A stretch of DNA of 52,365 bases from Bacillus testis (lineage in GTDB: Bacteria > Bacillota > Bacilli > Bacillales > DSM-1321). Under the pieces are notes generated by a model. The model searched no databases, had not been told where the DNA came from, and worked only from the letters and a program-made list of their open reading frames with translations. The translations under genes and the position numbers were made by a program. The stretch is taken from positions 3,760,424 to 3,812,788 of the forward strand of contig NZ_LN851186.1 of the NCBI RefSeq assembly GCF_001243895.1, in the 5' to 3' direction. Of the stretch, positions 34,367 to 43,293 are shown one piece after another (within the stretch, counting starts at the first letter, position 1; every line of letters begins with the position of its first letter).

Positions 34367-36349
34367 TTACTTAGCAATCGTCAGCGGCTTGATATATTGT
34401 GAGCTGACATAGCCGTATTGATAGCTGTTGCTGTCTGAATGGATTTGCTTCCAGGCGCCATCCGCAGTAGTGCCAACCACGACAACCGGGTAGCCAGCTT
34501 TTCCGTACTTATACTGGATATTGCTGGAGGATGATGCGCTTGCCTGTGAACGGACATTCAAGTCGCTTACCGTTGTTTCATAGATATTGTACGGTGTCTT
34601 GTTGTTCAAAAAGTCCTTGCCGCCCATTGCTTTATCCAATTGGTACATGTGGCCGGCCACTTTTTGGCCCCAATATGGATCGGATGCATAGCGGACGTTG
34701 ATGCCTCTGGCTTTATTACCCGGCATGCCTCCATTTGCATAGGCTCCCTCGGTAGGGATATAGTTCTTGTTCAGGTAATTCTTCGCCAAGGAAGCAACAC
34801 AGTCCTTAATGCTCGCATAAGATGCCCCGTTCTGCGGCGAACTGTCATACACCTTGATGCCGAAGATATTATTGTTATTCTGGGCATGGGCGCTCATGCC
34901 GAAGTCGCTCTCATGGATTGCCATTCCAAGTACCATCAGGGCATTGATTCGTTCGGTTTTTTCAATGTCTTTCAAAATAACCCCTAGGCCGATCAGCTTG
35001 CTCTTTTTGGTGGCGTCCTTATATTTGCTGTACGCCGTTGGATTATTGTTGTACAGGTTTTCTCTTTCCTGCAGCTTTGTTTTAATGATGGCTTCCAATT
35101 CAGCGGCTGAATAATTGGTCGATGTCCGGGCCGGCAGCATATTGAAATATTGATGGAATGTGCCGACTGGTGTTCCGGATTCGGTCTGGAACAGGGATCC
35201 GTCCCAGCTTATGTATTTTACATTTTGCTGAAATGTGGATGGCGCTTTTCCGGCAACATAGGAAGAATACCTTTCTGTTGCATGGTTAAACAGATTATGG
35301 ACCAGGTCTCCGTTACTGTTCACACTATAATAGGAGCGGCCCTTCAAAGCCTTCGTAGGCACGAGATAGGCATCGCTGTGTTTGACGTAACCAGTGTGCC
35401 CTGCGATCTTGACCGTAATCTTGCTGTCATCGGAAGTGACATACTCCAACTCAGTTCCCGACGCCACTGGGGCATATGTTGTTTTCAAATCAGATTGATA
35501 GATGATGGTGGTCGCTTGACCTTCTCCCGGCTTGGCCACAACCAGGCCGTTACTCATCTTGATTATATCTCCTTTATACAGGACTACTTGAGTGGAAGTA
35601 TTTGTGATAGCTCCCCAAGCAGCGCTCAATGTCTTATAGGTCTGTGAGCCAGCGTTCACGTTGCCATTACTGTCGATGGTTCCGATGCTGTACTCATCGA
35701 TTTGATCTGAAGGCGTGTTGGTTGATCCTCCCTGCTGGCCGTCCTTTTGCTCTAGCATCCGATAGATAAAGGCTGCGGATTGCGCCCGGGTGGCATGCTC
35801 AGCCGGCTTGAAGGCAAACCCGTTTCCATCAGGGAAACCAGAAATGATGTTGGATCCGACCATATAGCTGATTGCCAGTCGCGAAACAGAAGAGGTGATT
35901 GTTTTTTCATCTGTGAAAAATAAGGACCCTTTTACTTTTTCCATCTGCAAATAGTCCATGGCGCGGTTGATCATCATCGCCATTTGTTCACGGGTTATAA
36001 AATCTTCCGGACCAAAAGTGGTTGCTGAATATCCCGAAACAATGCCGGCCGCAGCTGCACTGTTAATGCCGCCCGCCAACTTGGAAGTGGGGGATACATC
36101 CTTGAACACGGATTTCCCTTCCGGAAGGTCCAAGGCACGCGCTAAAAAATTCGCGAATTGGCCGCGGTTCACTTTCTCCGCAGGTGCATACCTGCCATCC
36201 GGATATCCCGCTATAATTCCTTTTGCAACCATTGCACGCATTTCCTTTTCAAGGGCAATGCCTGTAAGGTCATCTGCAGATGCTCTAGATACCGGCAGCA
36301 ATGTTACTGCAAGGATCATACTCAGAAAGATTGAAACTATTTTTTTCAT
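34367..36349 (-). CDS. SLH-anchored endo-beta-N-acetylglucosaminidase (GH73), paralogue 3
   Basis: A secreted wall hydrolase of 660 residues. Signal peptide to about 25; three SLH repeats (about 33-80, 85-135, 146-200) with motifs VNRGQFA, ITREQMA, ATRAQSA; Gln/Gly/Ser linker without the prolines of its relatives; the shared module (about 219-415); GH73 domain (about 418-590) with probable catalytic E480 in AIHESDFGMS, plus NNIFGI and RYASDPYWGQKV; SH3-like tail with LNVRSQASASSSSN. The start follows aaaggag. No SigD box was found upstream, unlike paralogue 2, so the copies may have split by expression. Tandem placement with paralogue 2 suggests local duplication. Confidence 0.93.
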   Translation of the reverse strand: MKKIVSIFLSMILAVTLLPVSRASADDLTGIALEKEMRAMVAKGIIAGYPDGRYAPAEKVNRGQFANFLARALDLPEGKSVFKDVSPTSKLAGGINSAAAAGIVSGYSATTFGPEDFITREQMAMMINRAMDYLQMEKVKGSLFFTDEKTITSSVSRLAISYMVGSNIISGFPDGNGFAFKPAEHATRAQSAAFIYRMLEQKDGQQGGSTNTPSDQIDEYSIGTIDSNGNVNAGSQTYKTLSAAWGAITNTSTQVVLYKGDIIKMSNGLVVAKPGEGQATTIIYQSDLKTTYAPVASGTELEYVTSDDSKITVKIAGHTGYVKHSDAYLVPTKALKGRSYYSVNSNGDLVHNLFNHATERYSSYVAGKAPSTFQQNVKYISWDGSLFQTESGTPVGTFHQYFNMLPARTSTNYSAAELEAIIKTKLQERENLYNNNPTAYSKYKDATKKSKLIGLGVILKDIEKTERINALMVLGMAIHESDFGMSAHAQNNNNIFGIKVYDSSPQNGASYASIKDCVASLAKNYLNKNYIPTEGAYANGGMPGNKARGINVRYASDPYWGQKVAGHMYQLDKAMGGKDFLNNKTPYNIYETTVSDLNVRSQASASSSSNIQYKYGKAGYPVVVVGTTADGAWKQIHSDSNSYQYGYVSSQYIKPLTIAK

Positions 36350-36558
36350 TATAGACTCCTTTCATGTTGTAATTGCAGAGCGCAGTGTGTAGATAAAAAA
36401 GAGCATATTGTTATTTTGATATAACGTTTGCACAGTTCTTACTATACCGTATCTAAATCTACCAGACTACCTAACTAGGCAAAAAAGACTGTTACAATTA
36501 CATTTCAAGCTAAAGTAGGATTATCTCCTTATGAAACGGGTAAAGGATGATTATGAAA

Positions 36559-36592
36559 CCAAAAAAAGACGGAATGCTTTCGCACTCCGTCT
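36559..36592 (-). terminator. Terminator after the SLH-NlpC/P60 gene
   Basis: The minus strand has agacggagtgcg-aaag-cattccgtct followed by ttttttt, 16 bp after the stop. Confidence 0.88.
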
Positions 36593-36608
36593 GTTGCTTA
36601 ACTCATTA

Positions 36609-37613
36609 TTAGTTTGCATGCATGCCGTTATAGATGGCAGCTGAGAAGTCGGCTCTTGATGCGTTGGCATCTGTCCGGTATGAAGCTGTCTTGAATCCTG
36701 TCGTACGGTCAATTGCATTCATCGTAATGATCGCGCTGAACGCGTAGTTGGATGGTGATACGTCATTATAAACCTTAGCAGCCGCGGCACTTGAGATGGC
36801 AGGTTGCTTCAATTTAAATGCGTTTTTCACGATGATGGCCATTTGGCCGCGTGTCATTGTCGCGTTCGGGCGGTATGTACCATCCTTAAAGCCGTTGATA
36901 ACGCCTAATTCTTTGATAGCTGCAATATCTTTAGCAAATCGATTGTTTGCAGGTACATCTTTATATGATTTCACGCTTTTCGGCGTATGTTTCAATACTC
37001 GGTTGACGATCGCTGCCGCCTGCCCTCTTGTGATAGAAGTGTTCGGACGGAATGTGCCGTCTTCGTAACCGCAGATGATGCCCTTCGGAGCGATTGTTTT
37101 AACAGCCGTAAATGCGAAGTTGCTACTTGGCAAATCTACGAACTCACCAGCTGGCAAGTTGTTCAATACACGTTTGGCACCTGTATATTTCGGACCCCAG
37201 TATGTATTGCTCAAGCTGGCAACTGCAATTCCTGAACTGGTTGTTGCAGAAATGAAATTGTTGCTGCCTGTATAAATACCGACGTGTGAGATGCCTGGTT
37301 TGGATGTTGTATTCGAGAAGAATACCAAATCACCCGGCTGCAAGTCTTTCTTCGCTACGCTTTTACCAGATTTGCTGTACTGCTCTGCAGCCGTACGCGG
37401 AAGGCTTACGCCAACTTGCTTGAATACATAGGATGTATAACCCGAGCAATCAAATCCCTTTGGGGTTGTCCCCCCATATACATAAGGTACGCCTTTATAT
37501 TTCATGGCAATATTCACTACGTCTTTTCCTGTATATGCCGCCGCTTTACTTTGTGAAGGCATAAGTGTCATAACGATTGTTGCGATTAATAGTAAGGTAA
37601 AAAACTTCTTCAT
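36609..37613 (-). CDS. NlpC/P60 peptidoglycan endopeptidase with C-terminal SLH domains
   Basis: It should cleave the D-Glu to meso-diaminopimelate bond in wall stem peptides. 334 residues: signal peptide to about 25; NlpC/P60 domain (about 27-150) with catalytic C56 in GFDCSGY and H110 in ISHVGIY. At the place of the third polar residue the sequence reads FISATTSS. SLH repeats follow at about 158-210, 218-272 and 280-330, with SITRGQAA, MTRGQMA and a degenerate last copy (ASRADFS). Here the SLH domains follow the enzyme, the reverse of the GH73 genes. The ATG has gggggtt upstream. An inverted repeat at 37684-37704 overlaps the likely promoter region. Confidence 0.93.
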   Translation of the reverse strand: MKKFFTLLLIATIVMTLMPSQSKAAAYTGKDVVNIAMKYKGVPYVYGGTTPKGFDCSGYTSYVFKQVGVSLPRTAAEQYSKSGKSVAKKDLQPGDLVFFSNTTSKPGISHVGIYTGSNNFISATTSSGIAVASLSNTYWGPKYTGAKRVLNNLPAGEFVDLPSSNFAFTAVKTIAPKGIICGYEDGTFRPNTSITRGQAAAIVNRVLKHTPKSVKSYKDVPANNRFAKDIAAIKELGVINGFKDGTYRPNATMTRGQMAIIVKNAFKLKQPAISSAAAAKVYNDVSPSNYAFSAIITMNAIDRTTGFKTASYRTDANASRADFSAAIYNGMHAN

Positions 37614-37683
37614 CGTTAACCCCCAATATGTGTTTCCTTCTTTTTTTCTATCTATATCAAATGTCTAATGTACCAAAGTCGAA

Positions 37684-37704
37684 AATAGACTATTCTTGTC
37701 TATT
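37684..37704. promoter_or_regulatory. Inverted repeat upstream of the SLH-NlpC/P60 gene
   Basis: AATAGAC-tattctt-GTCTATT, a perfect 7-bp repeat with 7-bp spacer, about 70-90 bp before the start. It overlaps a possible TTGTTA-N17-AATAGT promoter on the minus strand, so it could be an operator. Confidence 0.4.
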
Positions 37705-37795
37705 GATATTCTAACAAAAACAACCCTTTTCTGAGATTACGATTATATTACAATTATATTACTAGAACTATGAATCTAGTAGAAACCTGACGAAG

Positions 37796-37840
37796 CACGA
37801 AAAAACCATGAAGAATGCCTCCATGGTTTTTCGTGTTTTT
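37796..37840 (-). terminator. Terminator after the second SLH subtilase
   Basis: Long stem cacgaaaaaaccatg / catggtttttcgtg, 14 bp after the stop, with T's mostly inside the stem. The plus strand also ends in ttttt. Confidence 0.8.
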
Positions 37841-37853
37841 GGTTCTTATTAAA

Positions 37854-39836
37854 CTATTTCAACAATGGATTCAATGCTCTAGATAGGAACACGGCATATG
37901 CCGCACGGTCGATTTTATTATACGGCTTGAAGGTGCCGTCCGAGTATCCTTGGGCAATGCCAGCTGCCGCCAGCTGTCGGATTTGCTCATAGCCTGTCAC
38001 CTTTTCGTTGACATCTTTGAAACGCGGGGCCGTTCCGATTGCCTCATCCTGAAGCGAAAAAGCACGGGCGAGCATGATGCTCATCTCTGCGCGCGTCACA
38101 TATTGCTGCCCTCTGAAGGTGCCATCCGGAAAACCAGAAAGGATTCCAGCTTGCTTGGCTGCAGCTACCTGTTTCGCCCCAAAGCTGTCAGCCTTCAGAT
38201 CCTTGAATGGCGCTTCTGCCGGTAACGCAGTGTCCAATCCTAAGCCGTTCACCAATAATACGACTGCCTCTGTGCGCGTAATCATATTCTTAGGCTGGAT
38301 TAGCCCATTGCTGTAACCGCGCATGATTTTCTCCCGGTACAGATAAGCAACATTGCGGCTGTACCAATCTTCATTACGGACATCCTTTAGGTCCGGGGAA
38401 GCTGCATCCACAACAGCTTTTTTGGCATCCATTTTCATTTCTTTCCCATTTAACAAAGGGACTATCGTGTATTCGACTTTGCCTTTGACAGCATAGTCTT
38501 CCATGTCCAGCTCGCTTCTTCCGCTATATATTTTGCGTCCGAAACGGTAGACATTATACTGTGTTGCCTCTTCCGGCAGTTTTTCCACTTTCAATGTGAC
38601 TGTCCCATTCGCTGATGCTGATCCCTTCACTTCAGTGACCGTATCGGGGGCGGTATCTGCCTGGACCAGCCCATAGCCGAATTTCACGTCTTTACCGGCT
38701 GCCCCCAGATCTTGGGCGTTCTGATCCAGCAATTCGCGGATCTGGACATTCGTCAGTTCCGGATATTTTTCCATATAAAGCGCAGCCATGCCGGAGACAA
38801 ATGGGGCCGCCATCGATGTGCCCGACATTATGCCATATCCGTCTGCGGCACCATCGTAATCATCATAAGCGATCGGCAGCGTGCTCAATATATCGCCGCC
38901 GGGAGCTGTCAATTCGATGTCTTTTCCGTATGAGCTCGTGGAAAGCAATTCACTATTCTTGCCCATGGACGAAACGCCGATCACCTGCGGATATTTAGCC
39001 GGGTACAGCACAGTCCGTCCTGTTTCTTTGCTATAGTTGCCGGATGCCGCCACGATCAGGATGCCCTGGTTATAAGCCTTAGCAATGATTGCCCGCAGAG
39101 AAGGGTCATCTTCCGGCGTAGTCAGGCTAAGATTGATGATGTCCATTTTATGCTGGATGGACCAATCCATCGCTGCCATGATGGAGGAAGTGATGCCTAA
39201 ACCATGCGAATCAAGCGCCTTGACTGCATAGATGCTGGCACCCGGAGCGATTCCGAGCGTTCCGATGTTATTATTCTGCGCACCGATAATCCCGGCTACA
39301 TGTGTGCCGTGCCCATTATTGTCATTAAAATTTTCGGTGCATCCCTCATAATCAATAACATCCTTCATTACACAAGCGCCGCCGGCAATCTTCAGGTCCG
39401 GATGTTTTGTATCGACGCCCGAATCAATAATGGCGATTTTTACGCCTTTTCCTGTACCGCTGATCGGCACACGGTTCTGCATATTCAACCGATTGTATCC
39501 CCAGCTCACTTTTTGTCCCTGAGCTTCGATCAGTTGGTCTTCCTTGACGTCCTTGACAGCTGCTTCTTTGCGCAGGCCGTCCAGGTTATCATGGTCCATT
39601 TCCGCTGTCACGGCTGAAATCGACTGGTATTCATGTACAACCTTCAACCGGTATTTTTCGATGACAGATTCATCAACAGATCCATTGAACAGGATATTGA
39701 CACGGGTAGTCTGGGCCAAGCTCTGCATCACGGGCGATTGCCCATCTGCCTGCTGGGCTGCCGCTTCCGTCCCATGACTATGTGGCAAAACCACCAGTAG
39801 CACTGCCAGAAGCAGTAGACAGATATATTTCTTCAT
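37854..39836 (-). CDS. Subtilisin-like serine protease with C-terminal SLH domains
   Basis: This secreted, wall-anchored protease has 660 residues. Signal peptide to about 26; propeptide (about 44-105); S8 catalytic domain (about 112-395) with D138 in IAIIDSG, H176 in NGHGTHVAG and S341 in SGTSMAAPF; a beta linker domain (about 400-475); SLH repeats at about 482-535, 542-598 and 604-658 with ITRTEAV, VTRAEMS and IDRAAYA. Two cysteines (about 155 and 166, GGACVMKDVIDYEGC) could form a disulfide, unusual for Bacillus exoproteases. The ATG follows agggagag. It differs from the 6-8 kb subtilase in its SLH type and lack of a clear FN3 domain, so the two are not recent duplicates. Confidence 0.93.
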   Translation of the reverse strand: MKKYICLLLLAVLLVVLPHSHGTEAAAQQADGQSPVMQSLAQTTRVNILFNGSVDESVIEKYRLKVVHEYQSISAVTAEMDHDNLDGLRKEAAVKDVKEDQLIEAQGQKVSWGYNRLNMQNRVPISGTGKGVKIAIIDSGVDTKHPDLKIAGGACVMKDVIDYEGCTENFNDNNGHGTHVAGIIGAQNNNIGTLGIAPGASIYAVKALDSHGLGITSSIMAAMDWSIQHKMDIINLSLTTPEDDPSLRAIIAKAYNQGILIVAASGNYSKETGRTVLYPAKYPQVIGVSSMGKNSELLSTSSYGKDIELTAPGGDILSTLPIAYDDYDGAADGYGIMSGTSMAAPFVSGMAALYMEKYPELTNVQIRELLDQNAQDLGAAGKDVKFGYGLVQADTAPDTVTEVKGSASANGTVTLKVEKLPEEATQYNVYRFGRKIYSGRSELDMEDYAVKGKVEYTIVPLLNGKEMKMDAKKAVVDAASPDLKDVRNEDWYSRNVAYLYREKIMRGYSNGLIQPKNMITRTEAVVLLVNGLGLDTALPAEAPFKDLKADSFGAKQVAAAKQAGILSGFPDGTFRGQQYVTRAEMSIMLARAFSLQDEAIGTAPRFKDVNEKVTGYEQIRQLAAAGIAQGYSDGTFKPYNKIDRAAYAVFLSRALNPLLK

Positions 39837-39937
39837 GCTATCTCTCCCTGTATTCTATGTGGTAAACAATGGCCAGCCTCGCTGACTTTTTACAGATTCA
39901 ATCAAATTCTTTGAAGTTTCACTCTTTTTCAACTCTA

Positions 39938-39943
39938 TTATAC
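39938..39943 (-). promoter_or_regulatory. Candidate -10 box of the second SLH subtilase
   Basis: An exact TATAAT on the minus strand about 100 bp before the start; the -35 region falls in the neighbouring terminator and is weak. Confidence 0.35.
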
Positions 39944-39954
39944 TTTTTTTCTAT

Positions 39955-39984
39955 TAAAAAAGGAGCCTAATCAGACTCCTTTTC
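39955..39984 (-). terminator. Terminator after the SLH amidase
   Basis: Stem aaaaggagtctg / cctaatcagactcctttt-type hairpin; the minus strand runs into tttttt. It lies 15 bp after the stop at 39999. Confidence 0.85.
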
Positions 39985-39998
39985 GTGATTATTTCATG

Positions 39999-41414
39999 TT
40001 ATTTAATCAGGCTGTACAAATTGGAAACATCATAGCCTCTTGCGCCATAGTAATCCAAGACGCCTAAAGCAATTGCTTTTGCGGCTGCCTGGCGGTAAGA
40101 AGGCGATGCTAATTTATCGTTATCTGCTTTTGTATCGATGAACGCTAGCTCGACAAGGACGGCAGGCATTGTGTTTTCACGCAATACATGAAGGTCCCCG
40201 TGCTTTTCGCCGCGGTCTTTCGTACTCATGGCATCCACTAATCTTTTTTGGATCTTTTCGGCAAGCAATTTGCTTTCCGTAGTGTATGGATTCGCTCTCG
40301 CTAAACCGTAATAATAGGTTTCAGAGCCTGTGCCGCCTCCTGCATTCGCATGGATACTGACGAATGAATCCGCATTGACGCTTTTAGCGAAGGAAACACG
40401 ACCCGCAAGTGTGACGAACGTATCCGTATCTCTCGTCATTTTCACATTGAGCGGTGTTTTGGCGAGCAGGTCTCTTACTCGCTTCCCTGTATCCAACACG
40501 ACGTCTTTTTCTTTCAACCCATAGCCGATGGCGCCGGCATCCGTTCCACCGTGGCCGGGATCAATCACAATCGTTTTGGATGCAAGCGGACTTTGTGAAT
40601 GGTCATCTCCTGAAGAAACCGTTTTGGATAAATAAGAATCAAGGACAAAACCGATCGTGCCGGCAGCGGACTTAACAACTGTCCACGTTCCGACTTTATA
40701 GCCGATTGCCACTTTTTCCTTATACTTTACCGATCCCTTAACACCGTACTTTGTTGATGGGCCTGTACGGATGTTCAGTGAATCGACATTCACATACATT
40801 TCTCCGCTAAATGTAATGCCAGGATTGCCAACGCGAAGTGTATAGTCAATAGCTCTTGCTAAAAATATGGCAAAGTCCGCTCGGATGATGCTCTTATCCG
40901 CACCGAACGTCCCGTCTGTCATACCTTGAGCAATACCTCTTGATTTCAGGGCGTTTGCTGCTCCTGATAAAGTTCCCCCGTAGCTGTAGTTGAACGCCTT
41001 GCTTAGCATAACGGCCATTTCGCCGCGCGTCACTTGATCGTACGGTTTAAATGAACCATCCTTGTAGCCAGAGATGATTTTTTTCTCATAGGCGGATTGG
41101 ATATAGCCTGAAGCAAAAATGTTGGAGCTTACATCATTAAAGGATGTTTGGCGCTTGGTTCCATCCAGATTAAGCGATCTGCCAATCATGGCTGCCGCTT
41201 CTGCACGGGTCACTGTCCGTGATGGCTGGAAATATCCCTTGCTATCCCCGCTGACGATCTCTCCTTCAGATAAATAGGAGATTTCTTTGTACGCCCGGTG
41301 CGTTGAACTGATGTCCTTGAATGTTTTGGCCGCTGCCTCCGAGCGAGTAAGGTCGAACGCCAATAAACTTGAAACCGCCAGTAAGAGACTTAGAAGTAGT
41401 TTTACTGCTTTCAT
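39999..41414 (-). CDS. SLH-anchored N-acetylmuramoyl-L-alanine amidase (Amidase_3)
   Basis: A zinc amidase that separates stem peptides from the glycan strand, anchored through SLH domains. 471 residues: signal peptide to about 29; SLH repeats at about 30-84, 90-143 and 148-195 with the classic VTRAEAA and VTRGEMA; a bacterial SH3 domain (about 206-263, VDSLNIRTGPSTKYG); linker; Amidase_3 domain (about 280-460) with zinc ligands H288 in DPGHGG, E302 in KEKDV and H355 in SIHANA, and catalytic E422 in VELAFI. The start follows gggaggg at about 11 nt. Related in layout to B. subtilis LytC-type autolysins, but with SLH in place of SPOR/CWB repeats. It is the last SLH gene of the island. Confidence 0.94.
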   Translation of the reverse strand: MKAVKLLLSLLLAVSSLLAFDLTRSEAAAKTFKDISSTHRAYKEISYLSEGEIVSGDSKGYFQPSRTVTRAEAAAMIGRSLNLDGTKRQTSFNDVSSNIFASGYIQSAYEKKIISGYKDGSFKPYDQVTRGEMAVMLSKAFNYSYGGTLSGAANALKSRGIAQGMTDGTFGADKSIIRADFAIFLARAIDYTLRVGNPGITFSGEMYVNVDSLNIRTGPSTKYGVKGSVKYKEKVAIGYKVGTWTVVKSAAGTIGFVLDSYLSKTVSSGDDHSQSPLASKTIVIDPGHGGTDAGAIGYGLKEKDVVLDTGKRVRDLLAKTPLNVKMTRDTDTFVTLAGRVSFAKSVNADSFVSIHANAGGGTGSETYYYGLARANPYTTESKLLAEKIQKRLVDAMSTKDRGEKHGDLHVLRENTMPAVLVELAFIDTKADNDKLASPSYRQAAAKAIALGVLDYYGARGYDVSNLYSLIK

Positions 41415-41450
41415 TCTCTTGTGAATCCCTCCCTTTTCTTTCCGAATATC

Positions 41451-41456
41451 ATTTTA
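41451..41456 (-). promoter_or_regulatory. Extended -10 promoter candidate of the SLH amidase
   Basis: The minus strand reads TGC-TAAAAT about 40 bp before the start, an extended -10 with no clear -35. The rest of the 41415-41739 gap is AT-rich and empty. Confidence 0.4.
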
Positions 41457-41739
41457 GCACAGCCAATCAAGAGTAGCAGACAATTTATTGAACTTTTCGG
41501 AAGCGGCGGAAGATTCTATTTACTTATGTAAAAAATGTAAATTATCTCAATATATCTCTTGTTAAATATTGTGTGAATGATAATATAAAAATCAACCTTA
41601 TTTTCCAGTAAATTGTTTATTCACTACTGATTAGCCTAGCTAACTATTAGTATATCAAAATAATAATTACTCCTTCCTTTTCTACGGTTTTATTAAAATT
41701 TTGTAATATAAATGGAATATATTACTAGATAAGCATCAC

Positions 41740-41767
41740 AAAAAACCGCCGAACTCTCGACGGTTTT
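41740..41767 (-). terminator. Terminator after the CorA-like gene
   Basis: The minus strand has aaaaccgtcg-agagtt-cggcggtttttt, 5 bp after the stop. Confidence 0.88.
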
Positions 41768-41771
41768 GCAA

Positions 41772-43199
41772 TCAGTCTTCTTTTCGGAAAAATCCGCGGA
41801 TCCAGTTGAATAGGAAGTATATGCCCAGCACACTGCTGATTGTGATACCAGAGAGAGCCACTACCAGGTTGACCCATTCAAAGAAGGAATAGTCGGCTAC
41901 CTTATACCATTTCACGGATCCCTTCCAATCTTCGATGACGAGGTTCATGCCATAAATCCCTGATATCACTGTATAGACAGTCAGGATTTGCAATAAATAA
42001 TTATGCCGCGTCGATACCAGCCGCTCATGGTTCTGATATAGGGTTTCCAGCGTATTGTTCAAATGATTGTACAGGTAATCAATCTGGTAGACATTTTTAA
42101 CAATCTGGAAAATTTCCTTGCCGGTAGTGGAGCTATTGACCTCCGGGAAATAATATTTAGCGGAAAACTCGGTAATTTTCATAATCAATTTTTCTATTTT
42201 GTTGCGGTCTTTGTTGATTTCAATCTCAGATTGTTCATAGCTCAATTTCATTAATACGATTTTGTAATAGTAGTACAAAAGAATGGAATAAAAATGCTTT
42301 CCGTACATGGCATTTGCCAATTCCCGATTGACGCTTTCCTCATTGCTTTTCGTCACGCAGCTGAATGTATAGTCACTGATGACGAAGTATGTTTCTTCCG
42401 CCCAGCGATCATAAACATTAGAATCATAGTACCGTTCTACATAGGCCGGATTGTTGGCACCGACGAAAGGCTGTTCATCCGAGTCATAGCCAAAAAGATG
42501 TCCGATACGGAACAGATCCGTCTTGGTGATTTCCGTCGTTCCCTCCATATTGAGGTAACCTGTCACAAACATACGTTCATCCGTAAAGAAAGGCAGGCTT
42601 CCGAAATAAGGGGCATTATCCTCGCCTTTATCCACGTATTCCTGGATTGTGCTGAACAGGCTGTGAAAAATAAAATCCTTGACCTCGTGGAATCTATGCT
42701 TGTCGCAGCTGATAAGCCTTGATGGATCATTGTCGACAATCGGTTCCATGACACGGAACTCGGCACTGAATTCCAGGACGTCCGTCAAGGAAAGCCCTTC
42801 ATCCAATTCGACGCGGATATTCATGATTCCAATCTGGAACGGACAGATAATAATGTCGACAGACGGGATCGTGAAGTGTGCCTGAAGCTTCTTTGACTCC
42901 AGCTTGCACTCAAGATCGACTCTCTTCGAAAATCGCCGCAACGATTCAGTCACTTTATAATCCTTCGGAAAAAGAATCCGTTCAATATTAGGAAGGAAAA
43001 ACTTCTCAAGGCTGCGGTGCGAAACCGTATGCCCATTATAGAATTTCGCCTCTTGTTCATTGTTCTTCAAATTAAAAAACTCAAATCCATCGGCTAGTAG
43101 ATCCTCGACAACCTGGTCTGATGATTTCCGCTTAAGCATAAACGGAAACATAAACTGGAAATGCGAAGATTGAGCAACGATTCCTTGTTCTTCATCCAT
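41772..43199 (-). CDS. CorA-like membrane protein with divergent cytoplasmic domain
   Basis: The last 75 residues of this 475-residue protein have the CorA layout: a long helix (about 340-405), a first membrane helix ending in GIYGMNL, a short acidic/aromatic loop (VIEDWKGSVKWYKVADYSFF) and a second membrane helix with a basic end (FNWIRGFFRKED). The GMN motif forms the pore mouth of CorA Mg/Co/Ni channels. The N-terminal 330 residues look unlike typical CorA, are longer than usual, and show no motif I recognise. A divalent-cation channel or a sensor built on the CorA pore is the best guess. The ATG follows aaaggag. It lies downstream of the small basic gene at 43280, but a terminator separates them. 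Confidence 0.7.
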   Translation of the reverse strand: MDEEQGIVAQSSHFQFMFPFMLKRKSSDQVVEDLLADGFEFFNLKNNEQEAKFYNGHTVSHRSLEKFFLPNIERILFPKDYKVTESLRRFSKRVDLECKLESKKLQAHFTIPSVDIIICPFQIGIMNIRVELDEGLSLTDVLEFSAEFRVMEPIVDNDPSRLISCDKHRFHEVKDFIFHSLFSTIQEYVDKGEDNAPYFGSLPFFTDERMFVTGYLNMEGTTEITKTDLFRIGHLFGYDSDEQPFVGANNPAYVERYYDSNVYDRWAEETYFVISDYTFSCVTKSNEESVNRELANAMYGKHFYSILLYYYYKIVLMKLSYEQSEIEINKDRNKIEKLIMKITEFSAKYYFPEVNSSTTGKEIFQIVKNVYQIDYLYNHLNNTLETLYQNHERLVSTRHNYLLQILTVYTVISGIYGMNLVIEDWKGSVKWYKVADYSFFEWVNLVVALSGITISSVLGIYFLFNWIRGFFRKED

Positions 43200-43243
43200 A
43201 GGCTTGCTCTCCTTTACTCCGTACCCTCATTATCTATAAGCAA

Positions 43244-43293
43244 AAAAACCGACCAGTACGGACACGCATAAAGTCCGCTTTACTCTGATCGCT
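43244..43293 (-). terminator. Terminator overlapping the end of the small basic gene
   Basis: On the minus strand an outer stem cgatcag / ctggtcg encloses cggac / gtccg and is followed by gttttttt. The first arm includes the last codons and stop of the small gene. Confidence 0.75.
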
